Positions 1 through 60,866 of a stretch of 64,000 nucleotides of DNA are shown here, in pieces. The notes below the pieces were generated by a model, which did no database searches, was not told the origin of the DNA, and saw only the letters and a list, made by a program, of their open reading frames with translations. Source of the DNA: Stercorarius parasiticus (Eukaryota > Chordata > Aves > Charadriiformes > Stercorariidae); assembly GCA_013396915.1 (NCBI GenBank), contig VWZL01000709.1, forward strand, positions 192,310 through 256,309, given 5' to 3'. The stretch's first letter is position 1; each line of letters starts with the position of its first letter. The position numbers and the translations under genes are program-made.

Positions 1-3000
1 CCTGATAAAAGGGTGTGAGCTGCACTTCATTTTTACACTTGCTTCATGGACTAAAAGAAGCCTGTTAGTTTTCCTCATAGTAGGAACTCCTGATGAAATT
101 CTAGTTGGAGGGGCGGGAGTATGGGGACCTAGGGAATGGTGAGATACTAAAGAACACTCTGTATAGTGAGATTATATGCTGCAGGGCAATACAAGGATAT
201 AATTCTGAGTAATAAACTAGTGCTATTTTATGAAAATGTTTGTTTAGATTTTGGTTTGTAAAACAATACGCTACTTCTAGTTTTGTGTAAAGACTGAGAA
301 GTGTTGAAGGAAAGCTCAAGAAATGTTAACTGAAGGAGCTATTTAGTAAGGTGCATTTAAAAAAAAAAAAAGAAAAAATATTCAAAGAGCTAAAAGAAGA
401 TGGAAGTGAAAATATTAATATAAAACTTCATGGGATGTGCTTTATGACTCCTCTTGGGGTGTGGTCAGAGTGAGAGCTCAGACTTTGCCTTCTTCATAAA
501 AAGGGACGAAGTTTCAGTGTTAGAAGTGTTGTAAGGACTTTTTTTTTTTTTGGCTTACCTTTCCTCAGCAGGACTTGTCTGTTCAGAGCTGCACATTAGG
601 TTTGTCTCCTCCTTTCTTCCAGAAGAGACAAGCATGTCTTATGCACAGTGTCTTGAAAGGAGGATGAAGGAACCCTTTCTCCACATGAGATATGCAGTAT
701 TTTTTCTCTGTCCATTTGCTCACCTTTATGATGGGAATATGAAGAGTTACAAGAACGCGGTCTCTTTTCTGTTTCAGTTCTTGGTCCCTTGTTTTCACTT
801 CCAAAAATTTTCTGAGATGTCAACTAAGAATTATTTTTTTGAAGATGGAATGCTGATGATAATCGCAGGTTGTTGGGTTTCACTGATGTTTTGGACTTGA
901 AGAACTGCCATGCTATTTTCTTCTGCTAAAAACGGCTGTGTCCCGGTTACTCAAAGGGCACTTAGAACCTTGTTTTCCTCTTCTGACTATTTTGATAGTC
1001 AATTTTACATCACCTTATTACCTAGAAACCTTAAAGTGCTGCTTTGTTTTATTTGATGACTCTGGATCTGTTTCTTTCTGAACGCCAATGTAGAAAGGGC
1101 AGGTCATTAGAAAGGTTCCTTTTCACCAGCTCTTACTTTGATATAAAAAACACCATTTGACCATCAAAAATGGTGGAGGAAAAAGTGTATTGAGACTTGT
1201 TTAAATGTTATGCTTAGTGGATTACACTAGTCCAGCTGAGTAATCTTTTTTTTTCCTCTTTGCTTAGTATTTAAAGCATCGGCTCATCCAAGACTTTGCT
1301 GTGTGCAAAAGCTTCTAACTTAAAGAGGCTCTGTAAGCAGTCCTTGCTCAAGAGAACTTTATATATTCTTGTAGAAAAATGGCTATAGCCCACATAGTTG
1401 GCCAATGTGTTGCTCTGTTGCTCACTTTATGCTTCACTTGCATGAAAGAACCACTTATGCACGTGGTCAGAATACGGTCTTTAGTCATGTTCTTCTGGCG
1501 CATTGAATACTGCGATCAGTTACAGCTTTGTATGACGTTGTCTTTTATGCCAATTATTTATGCCAATTTATTTTTCTTTATTTTAACAAACTTCCAGCAA
1601 TTTGAGGATTCTCTCTCTTCTCGTATCTTTTGCTGCTTTAAACACAGAAGACATTACATCACTCTCCTCTGCATAAAACAATTTTTAAAAATCATAAATG
1701 TCAGAGAAGCTGCTGTCTTTGCACATGGAGGTTTTTTGTGCTTTTCATAAGTGCAACTCACACCTTGACTGGTGAGAAGCATTTGGTAATTTCTTAAACT
1801 ATGGTAGTATCCATGTACGAATTTCTTACATGCATTGTCTGAGTGCAGAAAATCCAAGCAAAAATAAATAGCCTGAGATTAGGGGAATATTGTAGCGTAT
1901 AGTCTCACTTTTTATATGGCAAAGAAATCCCTTTGTGTTGTGTTGTGCTATGATTACTATACTGGTGTAGCCTTGAGATTTTGTACTGTGGTGCACATTC
2001 TGTGTACTCAGGGTTTGGTGACAATGATGAGTCCCTCTTCGGCCAGTGGAAGAGGCAGAGCTCCACACAGGCGTGATGGGAACACTGCACCTGACACTGG
2101 CATGAGCTGAACCCAACTAAGAGAATTTTATTTGTTTCTCATAGTGTATTAGATTGATGGACAAAGTTACAGCTAGCTTCTGTGATGAGGAAAATGTTTC
2201 CTTTCCTGGTTTTTTTCCCCTCCTCATTTACCCAGAAGGCTCACTCTTGGTGATTCCCTGATGGCTGCTTTGCTGTCAGCCCTTTTGAAACATTCTGATA
2301 CTCTTAATAGCTGCTGTCAGAGAGGAAGAGTGTATGTATTTTTAAATGGGAGCTTTCAAGTGAGAAATAACTTTTTCAGAAGTTTTTCAACTTTCTTCTT
2401 TTACAAAAATATCTTTGCTTCTTAAATTTGGAATATAAAAGAAAAAATTGGTCCATGTTCTTCTGTCATGGTCTTTTTTTAACTTAATGTGACAGTTTCT
2501 CTTATCTCGGGTATGTTATAGTGACACCACGTATTCATAAGCTTTTATAAAAGCTCAAAACCAGAGATTCCTAACTAGTCTGGGATGTGTGGCAGTGCTT
2601 GGGGTGATGTTTCACAGCATATGTCTTTACTGCTATGTGATGATGACTTTTTTAGTAGATTGGAGATTGTTTTGTGATTCTTTTTTTTCTTGTTTTCCAT
2701 AGATAAAGTACAACACTGATGAGGTTGTTTCTCACAAGTGAGATACCATGATTATTTGACTGGCTGGGGGCAGTTCCAGAAGTACCAGTGTCAGCATTCT
2801 GCCTCTTGTATTCCCGCTACTTATTTCTATTTAATATAATTTCTTTAATGTTGTTTAGAATTTTGCTAGATGCTCTTTCAAGCAAAATTCCAAGTTTGCT
2901 TTGTAGGTGAACAGCTTTGCTCAGTATTTCCTAGCTTAGCTGTGTTTGCTGTGTGCGAGGTTCCTTACTCTTTCTGAAGGTCTTGAAGCCTGTAGAGGCA

Positions 3001-6000
3001 GAAGCTGCTGCAACCAGAGTAGGCTAAGGAAGATGGATGAAGTAAAAGGCTCCCTCTCCTTCCATTAGGAATTCATTGTATTTAGGCAATAGGCGTTCTC
3101 TCTGAAAGTCTAATCTAGGTGGGAATGTTGCAGATTTGTTTGCTGGCAGACAAGGATTGGGATCCAAATGTTTGATGAAAAAAAAAAAATCCCCCCTTCT
3201 GATAAAGGGAGTGAAACCAGAAAGGCAGTGTACTGAATGTAAAATACCGTGAGTCTCTTGCTTGTAGAGAGTGGCGTTCAGATGGTTCTTTCACTTTACC
3301 TTTTGTTCCCTGTGGATCTCAGATGAAGGCACGCAAACCACTGCTGATACCATCAACACATTAGAGTGTGATAAGGGACCTTCAGGGCTGAATCTCACCT
3401 ATATGTAACACACAACTTAAGTTCTAGCCATTTGCATCCTTACTTATGACTTGTTTTGACATCTTCAGGGAAACGGCTTTTTCTTGTCCAGATGACTGTC
3501 ATAGAGGAATTAATTCTGGGTTCATGGGATGCAGTCATTTTTGAGAAACCCATGAAAAGCTCATGTGGACAGGGCGGTTATTTGAAACATCTTTTGACCT
3601 GAGCATTCTTGGAGTCCTGTCTGCTCTCTCTGCTATTTCAGAATTGAACTCTCAAAGTAGAAACGAAAATCTGCGGCATACTCCCTTATAATAATTAGAC
3701 TACCTTGAACTTTGCTTACCACCTTGATCTGAATGGTTGTAAAATTGTCCTCATGATCACTCTTCCCTGCCTTATGTATTTACGAACTCACAGCTGTGGC
3801 CAGGGGTGCACTTTCCAGGTTATGTTGAACCTAGGGTGCTGAAGCATCCCTGGCATGTTAGCAGGCAGGAGGTGCTTTCTTGTAAGTAATCTACAGCTTA
3901 TTTACAGAGCACTTGCTCAGATAAGAGTGGATGGGATGTATCACATATCATAATTATAATTGTTGCAAAAGTTGCCATTTCAGCAAGGGTGTGGTCATAT
4001 TATTTTCTGAGTTCCCTTATGTTCTCCTTGTTGGCCTATCTGAAACTTTCTCTTCTTTTGACTTTTAATACAGCTAGAATTTTCTTGGGACAGGGCATTT
4101 AATTTTGGTGCTTGAATAGCACCTAGTGCTTTATTCACTTTCTACACCAATCTCGATTTTTCCAATGCAAGAAATCTCAGCAGATTGCAGGCAAAGTTTA
4201 ATCTTGTCTCGCTGGAGAGAAATCTGATTACTTTTCCTAGGAACCACTTTTCCAAAGAATTTTTCTTGTTATATATTTTCTTCAGAAGTAACCAGGTCTA
4301 CTCAGGCATCATCTTAGCCATTAAAAAGGTTTCCAACAGCATTAGGTGACCAAAAAATTAAATGAGCATTAAATAGGTGTTCTCATCTGCCACAAACCTT
4401 GCAAGCATGTTTCTCAGCCTAAAAATCACTAGACTGTATTTTCCTTCATGGTGAGGGAACGAGAATGGGAATTTATTCTTTTCACCATATAGGCATGTGG
4501 AGTCTTTAGTATTAGAAATTTGAGCAGAATGAGTTCCTGGCTATCTTCATAAGGTAGAGAGAAATCTAGTGGCAAAAATGAGTCCATTAAAGCTGAATGG
4601 AAAAACTTAACCTAAAGTGCCGATTTTCTTAAATCGTTAGAGAATATAATAAAGATGTTGCTGCCTCTCATTCAGGCTTTGCATGGCAGTGTAAAGACTG
4701 AGGCTTTCTAGCAGGTTGCTGGTGAAGCTGTATCAAAGCATTTTCATTACAAAATCCTTGATCTGTTACTGTGTACCTGCCAGACTTGAGGACAAATTAC
4801 AGGTATTTGGGATTCGGTTTCTCTTTGTTTTGGGTTAAATAGGTATCAAGCATTGTAAGCTTGGAACAAATGCAGGCAACCTTATTAGGGAAGCTGATTT
4901 TGGTATGCACCCTCAAACCAGGACTGACTGTCAAAATGCCTTACTTCTGAAGGATTTTGAAATGAATGACCATAACAAAAAAATACTCCAGAACAGAAGA
5001 AAGCTTACTGAAGCCTCTTGGAAATTCAGACTTTTTTGATCCATTTCCAGTTGTGGAATCTTCACTCCCATTTGGATTACATGTAGCCCATTTAAATGTC
5101 AAAGTGCTGATCCTAGATGAAGAGTCCACTTCCAGTTGCAGTAATGGGTATATTATGGGTATGCCTACACTCAGGAAGAATATACCAACCCTGACTCAGA
5201 TCAATTGCTGTGGCTTGTTCTTGTGTGTGGTGCCACCAAGGGAGAGAAGAACATCAAATCAACCTGGTAGACTTGAGGTTTTCCAGTTAAACCAACAGTG
5301 AACTCCTTGAAAGTTAGATTGGTGGGCTGTTGTTGAAAATAAAACAGTATGACAAGGACAGTGAAAAATAGTCACCAGTCCTGTTGTTCATAAGCACTTG
5401 GTATGTAATGTGGAGTTTCACAAGACTGTAAAAAGTTGTGCTCCATGTCTTTCCTTTACTCTGCTTCAGTTTATTACAAAGACTGGGAACTAGAGACACT
5501 TCTTGCTGAAGGAGGTTATTACTCTGCAGTTTGATGAAGCTAGACCTCCTGTTGCATTACTTTTTTCCAGAGCTCTGCTATTGCTAGATAATGCTCTCTC
5601 CAGGGCACCAAAGGAGAAGTCAATAATTGAGACACGTTCTGTTAAATGTTGATGGTCCAGTGTGTGCTAAATTAGTGAAAAAATAGGCTTGAATTTCCTT
5701 AGGGATAGTTTGAATGGGTACATGAAAGTGTCTAAGCAAAATGTCAGATGGTGATCTGGATGTGTTCGAGAAAGGTCATGTGCATTGCCAACATTATTTG
5801 CTTGGGGAATTGACCTGTGTGAGAGAGTGTGACAGTGGGACTACACCTGTTACTTTTCGCGAGGAGTTGACATTCATTTCCTAAATGATTGAAATCTTCT
5901 CTTAGTAATAAGTCTCTCTTGAAAAACTGTTAACCTTGGAGAAGAGTTGTCTGCTCTCCTGCATTGGTACTTTCTGATGTGCCGTATATTCACTAGTCCT

Positions 6001-7637
6001 GCATGTTTGTTTTTAGTTCATGACTTTCTTTTTCCTTTGACAGAAGACTTCTGCAGACCTCCTGTTCTACTGTAAGGTATTTGTGGAGAGTGGCATGATG
6101 TAAGATAGGAAAATTTATCTGTTCCCTTGTGAAAAGGAAGTTTCAGCCAATATGGATTAATTTTCCTATCCTTGAAACAGTAGCAAATATCAAGCTTCTA
6201 AGCCTTACTTATACCATGTGCTATGTTTAATGAAAGTCCTTACATATGTTTTACTTTTTGTTACAGTGGACAAAGTTTAAGCATTTGGTTCTGGAAAATA
6301 AAGCATGTCTGATTAATATTTTTTTTAATTAATTCCCCCCTTCGCCCCCGATGTGTTGTGCAGCATATGTCAGTGTTGAGCAATACTTGTTAAGTTCAGA
6401 GTAGTGGTATCTGGTAGGGAAAGCCGAGATGCTAAGGAGCAGATACAGTGTTTCTGAGACCCACGTGACAATACAAGCACCCTGACAGAAATCCTTGAAG
6501 CTGGGACTAGGGTGATTGGAATGAGATTGAGTAGATGTGGAGGTGTCTGGGTTTTGCACACGGGATGCAGAGATCGCTGTAAGCATGTTGTCAAAGGAAG
6601 TAGCAGCAGTGGCTGCTGGAGGCTTCCTTCTTTAGGAATTAACTAGACTTGAGGGAGGAGAAGATGGACATCAGTGACTGCAGGAGTTCTAAAATCCATT
6701 CACTGTATGAGGACCCATGCAGATATAAAAAGAGAGAGCATCTTTTCTGTTTTCAGGCCTTTTGACAAATTTGTGAGCACTCAAGACCTAATGAATATAA
6801 GATTTGGTTCTCTAGATGACTCAATTGACAGCAGGTTTCACTGGAGAAGACTTGAGGTCTGTGTGTGAAAGTAAGGATGTGTGTATGGAAGTTCTGTGCG
6901 TGGCCTGAACCACCTTCTGTCACTGGACCAAAGAGGAGAAAAACTTTTCAGTTCAGCAGTTTGGAAATTCTCATGTTTTTTGCAAAGGACCCTTTCAAAA
7001 ATGACTTGAACGTTCTATTTCCTTTGGTAATTTGACAGTTAATTACTTTTAAAAGGAATAGTTTGCTTGCCTGGACAGATAAACAAAGTAAAGTTTAGAT
7101 TATTTTTTTTAATAATTTGCAATGCTGCAATTTGAACAGGTCTAATGTTAAAGAGTCTGAGCTGTGGGGTTTTTTTCTTTTTTATTTTGATGCGAAAACC
7201 TTCTGTGGGAACTAAGAGAGGTGAGCTGACTGTATATTTGGGTTACATGGCAAGACTGTTCCCTGCATACTTACACTAACATGCCATCATTGTGAAGACG
7301 TCTGTAATCCGTTTGTTAAATTGCCTGTGAGATGTTAGAACAACTTGTGCGTGAATAACAGTACTCTAACACAAGTGTGTGGCTATACAGTGTGTTTTGT
7401 TGGTTAGCAACGCATAGAAAATATGCTAAGGTCATTAATTAGTCTACACTCTTAAATTCATCCTTAGGATATTTACCAAATCTAGGGAAAACATAACAAT
7501 TTTCTGTGTCTTTTCAGCGATGTTTCTCACTTGTTAAATACTTCTGGCAGAGAAGCCTCTTACTGTGTTCAGGAGTTACTTTAGTAACTTTGATTTTAAT
7601 CCCTATACTGTCTGTGTGTGCAATTTTTCTTTCACAG
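1..7637 (+). other. FBXL4 intron (3' part), upstream of first visible exon
   Basis: AT-rich intronic sequence. I looked for the preceding FBXL4 coding segment (the part ending ...PAEVR in other vertebrates) and did not find it, so the intron extends left of the window. Open frames here (such as 1379-1750 and 4966-5301) have no recognisable domain or codon signal. There are short A and T runs (360-376, 541-552, 3179-3190) and no clear transposable element. Confidence 0.85.
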
Positions 7638-54719
<47,082 letters not shown>

Positions 54720-55055
54720 CTCACTACATATGCTGCCATGGAATTCATTTGATGGAGTTGTTTCCTGTGAATTTGTGCTGACTTTTTTTAAGAAGAATAT
54801 AGATCCCCTATGAAATAGTGGAAAGTATTAATTACCTACACAGATGGGTAAAATACATTTAAATATATTATACATTTCTTAAAGAGTTGATATTGTACCT
54901 AAGAATTTATTTACGCTGTGTTAGTTGGTGGCACTGCATGTTTTTAAATACCAGCCATATGTGTGGCTTTAATGAGAAGAAAATGAAAAATGTCTTCTTA
55001 AATGTCCCTTTATAGGGTCTTACACACAATAAACGATGTTAATATCCAGGTGAAA
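54720..55055 (+). other. FBXL4: FBXL4 3'UTR (minimal)
   Basis: Untranslated sequence runs from the stop to a little past the first canonical AATAAA. It is AT-rich with no long open frame. The exact cleavage site is not visible; the end is set about 20 bases after the signal. Later AATAAA/ATTAAA motifs downstream could give longer forms. Confidence 0.6.
55028..55033 (+). terminator. Canonical polyadenylation signal AATAAA for FBXL4
   Basis: AATAAA lies about 310 bases after the FBXL4 stop and is the first canonical hexamer in the 3'UTR. A T/TG-rich tract (55100-55140) follows but is rather far for a typical downstream element. Use as the main site is an inference. Confidence 0.6.
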
Positions 55056-55099
55056 GCAGAAGTTCAATATTTAGCAGTAAGAAAAAGGTGGGTGCTTCC

Positions 55100-55171
55100 T
55101 TTTTTTATATATATATATGTTTGTGTGTGTATATATAAATGTATACAGATGTATTTGTATATACATACACA
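55100..55171. repeat. TA/TG microsatellite just after FBXL4
   Basis: T run, then (TA)n, TGTGTGTG and TATATA with degenerate GTATAC/ATACATAC units, about 70 bases beyond the AATAAA signal. Confidence 0.92.
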
Positions 55172-57506
55172 GATACTGTAGCATCCTAGTTTGGCCTGCA
55201 ACATAAGATGTTATGGTCTGGCCTATAATTAGTTGTTTGAAAACCTGTTTAAGCTTCTGTAAGAACGGATTGAAAAGACATTTTGTTGTCTTTTTTTTTT
55301 TTTTTGCAATGAATTGTATCTGATACATTTTTCTCCCTTCCTCCACCTGAAATAGATGTAGTGGTGTTTTACAGTCCAGCCTAAGCGACACAACAGATAA
55401 ATGCAAGAACCTTCCACCTGAACTTAAGAGCAGAAATGAAAGAGAAAATTGCCAGCTGCTTCTTGGTATGGGATGTAAAGTTTGAGACAGGTACTCAGTG
55501 TCGTAACTGGTAATGTGTAGAAAACTCCAGAGCAATTTTTTTTCAAATTTCTGTCATGGTCAAGACTTGATTTGTGATACATTTGGTTATCATGCAAAGT
55601 ACCATAAAAATATAAAAAAATAAAACTTAAAAAACAGAACATAAAAAAACCTACCATAAAAAATTAGAACTTAGGGTAATGCATTAGCACCTGTCCCTTA
55701 CACTGGCATCAAATCCACTATCAAGTGTAAAAACAAACATCTTTGTTCAGTAAAACATCAATGAAAATACAGCATGTTTGAAACAAGGGCAATATGATTT
55801 GGTGACTTAATAATCATCAAATCCTAGTATTGGATTTGTTTTGGGTTTTGTTTTTTTTGTTGTTGTCTTTCCAAGAGGTGATTGCTCAAAGTACTGTTGT
55901 ACTCTCTCTTTAACGCTGTTTAGCCTCTGGAGAAGAAAAACTGTGTCAATGGACAAATTCTAGAGGTTTCTTCCTTTTGCACTTCCTTGGATGAAGTTTT
56001 TCTCTCTTTTCTTTTTTCGTGAATACCACTGCTAGAGTGTGTTGTTATGCACAGCCTGAGTTTAGAATTTTACCTTTTTAGCCATTGTTGATGAATATGG
56101 ATCATGAAATACCGCCTGTCATTTGATATTGGCTCCACTATTATTGTATTGATGCCACTCATTACCTACTGGAATAAGCAGGAAAATATTTTGTCTGGCA
56201 GAAGTACATTATTGCAATGAAGATCACTGGCAACGAATACTTCAGCTTGTGCGGTAAATAACCGACCACTACTAGAGGACTGCTATGAATCATTAAAGGT
56301 TTGACGATCTCTGCGACTCCTGAATGAACGCTTTGAACTCTTATGTGCTGGTGCCAATACTTTATAAACCATGTCATGAAACAGCTACAGAACATTTATC
56401 AGATTTTATAAAACGACCTTTTTCTTCAGATTTTTAAATTTTACAGAATCTTTTGGGAATTCCAGATCCAAAGGTCGTGCACAGTTGGCTTTTTGATGTT
56501 TTTTCCTCCACACAGATGGCACTATGGGATTTCCAACTAGATTATGCCATTCCATTTTTTTTCTTTTTAGAAAACTGGACATTGTCAGAGATCTTTAGGT
56601 TCAGATTTATTTATTTTTTCCCTGCTGACAGATGTCAGCTGTGGTGTGATTCTGTGTGAGACCTCATTTCTTCTAGTCAGGTTTGGGTTGATGAATTTTT
56701 CGGGGAGCTTAACTTTTAACTTGTTTTTTTTTTTTTAATCTGCAAGTAATGTTTTTCATTGTAACCAAGTATTAAACATTATTGTCCTAGTTATAGGAGA
56801 ACACAGGTTCAGATAATGGGAGTTTACAAAGAACAGTATTTCAGAACAAACGTTTTTGTTGTGAAATTCCACTTCTCAGGGTGCATCTGTGTTTATCTCT
56901 TTTTTTTCTTAGAGATCCTTCTGGTTTGTTTTTCACTGTAAATAGAATGGGATGTGGATGAAGTGATAGCCATTGTGCCTTCAAACTGGTAAACTTGGTA
57001 AATAATACAGTTTCACTTCTACAGCGTCACTGAATCAAATAAGTGTTTCTGTAATCATATATGTGTAAAGGATTTCATTCTCTACTGCTTTTTAGGTAGT
57101 ATAAAGGAGGCTTAAATTGACGTTCGTACTAAAGGATTTTTTTTCTTACATTGTGCCTTCTGTTTGAAATTGTTTTCGTCAGGAATTCTCTGTTATCACT
57201 TGAAAGATAAATTGCAGTCTGCTTCTTATTTGGACTATTTAAAACTTAGCTATTGCTAACACAATTAATTCAAATAGCTGAGAAATAATTGGGAGAGACT
57301 TCCATCTGTAGTTGTAGACTTTAACCTTCAATCAGCAGGTAAGAAGCTATGGACTTTATACGCCCAAGAAGTCTTCCAGTAAAGAGAGGATAGACCAGAC
57401 TTGACATTTCTAATATTTCCAGGGTAAAGAAAATAACATTCTTTCCTTATATGTAACAAAGAAGCAAGAATAGATCACTGTCTTTTTAGTTCTGCTATTT
57501 TATACT

Positions 57507-57620
57507 TGTGTGTGTATATCTATTTATACATATGTATGTATAAATTATATATATACATGCAAATAAGTGTGTGTATATATGAAAATTTTTTGTATGTGTG
57601 TACATATTTACACATATATG
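57507..57620. repeat. Degenerate TG/TA microsatellite
   Basis: About 115 bases of interrupted TGTG, TATATA, ATACATATG and ACACATATA units, probably an aged TG/TA repeat. Confidence 0.9.
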
Positions 57621-58534
57621 TCTAAATCTCAAGAGTTTATACGTAGGAATTACTTTTGTGAAGTGAATGTAATAGCAAAAGGTGTCTCACAGCAGTTCTG
57701 TTTCCAACTGTTGTTTTACTGTACCTGGAGACTGAGTTCCGCTCCACCCATGCAGCAGGAAAAGCCTGGGCAGGAGGTGTGCTGGATTTCCTGTGTTGCT
57801 TTGCCCAAGTGCCTTTTGGTTTGTCTACGCGTGAAAGGTGTTACAGGGTATGGTAGCGTGTGAATGCAAAGTCCGATAACTACTGTGGACTGCCTCCTTG
57901 TGAAGCAGTCGTATAGAGGGAAATTGATTCCAGTTTCATTTAAGCCAAAAAAAATGGCAATTCCTCAGTTGGAGGAATTTAATTATTCTGGAATTGGGTC
58001 GCCATCTCCAACACTAGACTGTCCCTCAGTCATGTTATCTAACTTCTGCTTTTAAGGATATTCCATTTTTTTTATCATGTCATTTGATCTTGTCCGTCTT
58101 TCTGAAGCATTGTAAAAGATGTGCGTTGGCAACAGATGTTAAAAAAACATGGCTAACATGTCCAGAAAAAAGAGGCTTTCTCTGAAGTGCTCCTGTTCTT
58201 AAACTGAAGGGAGGCTTCCGTACTATCTGTATGAAATTGGTGTGGGATGGCATGTAGGTAGATACGTGATTCTTTTGGTCATTTTAAAAATTAATATGAT
58301 AATTTTAGCATTTAAAGCATCTTCCCAACTCTTGAAGGCTTCAATTCAATAGTGTACTTACATAATACTGAGCTGTCTGGCTAGATAGCTCTGTGGAAAT
58401 GGATGGGGTTTCTGTTGTTTAAATTATGCACGTAATTAAGTACATTTGTGAGCAGGACTTGTGTGGAAGAATAGTTTTTGCATAGGAGTTTGGACCTTAA
58501 AATCCCCGTGTACTTGGAGGTCCAAATTTCAGAC

Positions 58535-58557
58535 AAAAAAAAAGAAAAAAAAAAAAA
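58535..58557. repeat. Poly-A tract
   Basis: Twenty-three bases of A with one G. Confidence 0.95.
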
Positions 58558-59051
58558 GGGCCTTGTATTTACTGCCTGATTCTTTCCTTGGGGCTGTCAT
58601 GCCAGCTTTTCCAGATACAAGAAGTCCAGTAATTGTGGTACACAATGAGTAGAATTCATCTCTCTGAAAGTTCGACATGTAGTTTAAGGGAGGAATCTGG
58701 ATGTCTCTAGAGACCTATTTATCTCCTCCTAAGATAGGTATTTAAGGAAAGCAGAATGAATCATTTTTCTGGAGAGCATCTCTAGAGACTGTGGAAGCTT
58801 TGATTTAGCTCAGGTTAGATACTTGGCTTGAGAATACTAAAATGAGATTCATTCCATCCAGCGTTATACAACCTGTCTTGGAATAGCAAAAAACAAGACG
58901 GGAACAACATCTATCCCTAAACCTCAAACCCCTCCAAAATCCATCCAGAAAGAAGCAAATTAAAGAGATGCTGACAACTTGGAAAGTCAGCGTTTTAAAT
59001 GCCAAGATCTGCTTCTGCCCCTGAGTCTCTTGCCAATGCTGGTGATGTGTC

Positions 59052-59072
59052 TTTTTTTTTTTTTTTTTTTTT
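59052..59072. repeat. Poly-T tract
   Basis: Twenty-one uninterrupted T; may equally mark the - strand A-tail of an unrecognised retroposed sequence, though none is seen beside it. Confidence 0.95.
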
Positions 59073-60504
59073 GGTGAAAATGCGTCCCCTTTCCCTGTTC
59101 TGAAATCTCATGTACCTAACTTGCTGTATGTATAGTTCTGGAAATGCATGACATTAACGGGAAAACGTAATTAATGTATTGCAGCTATTTTGATAATCTT
59201 TTGTATGGCTATAATTAAGACTATGACTAGTTTAACTGCTCTCCTGTCATCAGAAATGTTACCCACTGTGCATTTGCAAAAATTGTGTGTTTAGTCTTGA
59301 TTCTCACCGTGTGTACTTATTGCATCTTACAGGATATGTTTCCCACGTCACATCTGCAGGACTAATACATCTATAAAAACTAGATAAAATGTAGCATTTT
59401 ATTATATGGAGTTTGGGGCTGACTTTGTATATTGATTTACACGTTCATTATCACTCTTTTGCAATGATTCCGTGAGTTGTAGCTTTTGAAGTTACTAGGC
59501 TAGAAGTTCCTGTTTTAAGGCATCTGTATATGCTGTGTTAGACACAGTCAGCGTTTTTCCCAAATGAAGGCATTTGTCCTTCGCTGAGATGGTGATTTCT
59601 GTGATTTTTAGATTTCTGGCTTGATAATGAAATCTGAGAAGGGCTCTTTATTAAATATTACCAGGCATGGGACAAGTTGTGAGAACTGACATGAGGAAGG
59701 GCTGAGGCGTGAGTCATGTGTGTTACAGATCCTCATGATCATCAAAGAAGGGCCTCGGCAAGAGGTGGCTCTTTTGAGGAGGATTCAGCCTCAGTAATAG
59801 CAGGCAGTGGTGAGATTTTCCTTTTTACCTAATGGACTAAGTACTGTTATTATAGTTTGAGTTATGTAGCTCTAGTTTCTCCCTGTCTTCTTTTCATTTA
59901 AGAATGATAAATGGCGCAGTTAGGACAGACAAAGTTAGGATCCTTTGTGAGGAATGAAGTTTTTCTCCTGCGTGTTTTGTTCGCCTTTTCTAAAAACAAA
60001 CAAATAAAAACCCCTCAACCATTTGGAAGCTCTCTCTTTTTCCTTGGATACTGAAGAAATGCAAATGTCAAAAAAGTTGAGAAAAGAAACAAAGGGGACT
60101 TATCCAGATTTATCTGGAAACTCATGAGAGAGTGGCCAAACCTATTTCTAGACATGAGAAAGTAAGTGCATTGTTCTAGATCAGCTGTTATCTTTCGCAG
60201 AAATTTAGTTTCCCATATAATTTCACATGCTCACACTTCTGAGTCGAGATTTAGTATTTGGATGCTCTTAATATTGACCTTTCATGTGTGTGCTTGTGCA
60301 GTAATTCCTGGTGTCTCTTTGTTTCATTTTTATGAACTACATAAAAGTATTTTTTCTTCACCTACCGCTGCCCATCTGTATTTTTTGTTAAACTCTGAAG
60401 TCATTTTGTGCATGCACACACAGATGCATGTAAGACTTAATTGCTTAAGATTTTTGCAATTGGTCCTTTTTTTGAGGACAAATGAACTGCAGTTTCAAGG
60501 TAAC

Positions 60505-60866
60505 AATTGTAAAGAGAAGGCTCTGGAGAAGAGAAGGATGAAGGGAAATCTTATCAATGTATAGGAATATCTGATGGAGGGGAGTGATAAAGAAGAGGGA
60601 GGCAGATTCTTCTCAGTGATGCACATGGACAGGAGAAGGGCAATGGGCACCAACTGAAACACAGGAGACTCCGTCTGACCACAAGAAGACACATTTTATG
60701 GTGAGGGTGACAAAGAGAGCCTGTGGAATTTCCATCCTTGGACATACATACTCAGAAACTGTCTGGGCACGGTCCTGGGCAACCAGCCCTAGGTGGCCCT
60801 GCTTGATCAGGGGGCTGGCCCAGATGGTCTCCAGAGATCCCTTCCAACCTGAGACTTGGTTGTTCT
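60505..60866 (+). mobile_element. Old CR1 LINE 3' fragment
   Basis: Degenerate CR1 3' region with landmarks TCTTCTCAGTGATGCACATG, CAATGGGCACCAACTGAAAC, CGGTCCTGGGCAACC, GTGGCCCTGCTTGATCAGGG and the tail ATCCCTTCCAACCTGAGA. A stretch of the usual 3' region near 60710 is deleted. It resembles older CR1 subfamilies. Confidence 0.88.

Noticed and set aside
1379..1750. 123-codon open frame on + strand
   Set aside because: Hydrophobic low-information translation of T-rich intron; no recognisable family.
4966..5301. 111-codon open frame on + strand
   Set aside because: No known domain, no splice logic tying it to FBXL4, in an AT-rich intron; compatible with chance.
55071..55535. 154-codon - strand frame downstream of FBXL4
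   Set aside because: Runs through a TA/TG microsatellite and a T tract; the translation is low-complexity (IYTHTNIYIYKK) with no domain.
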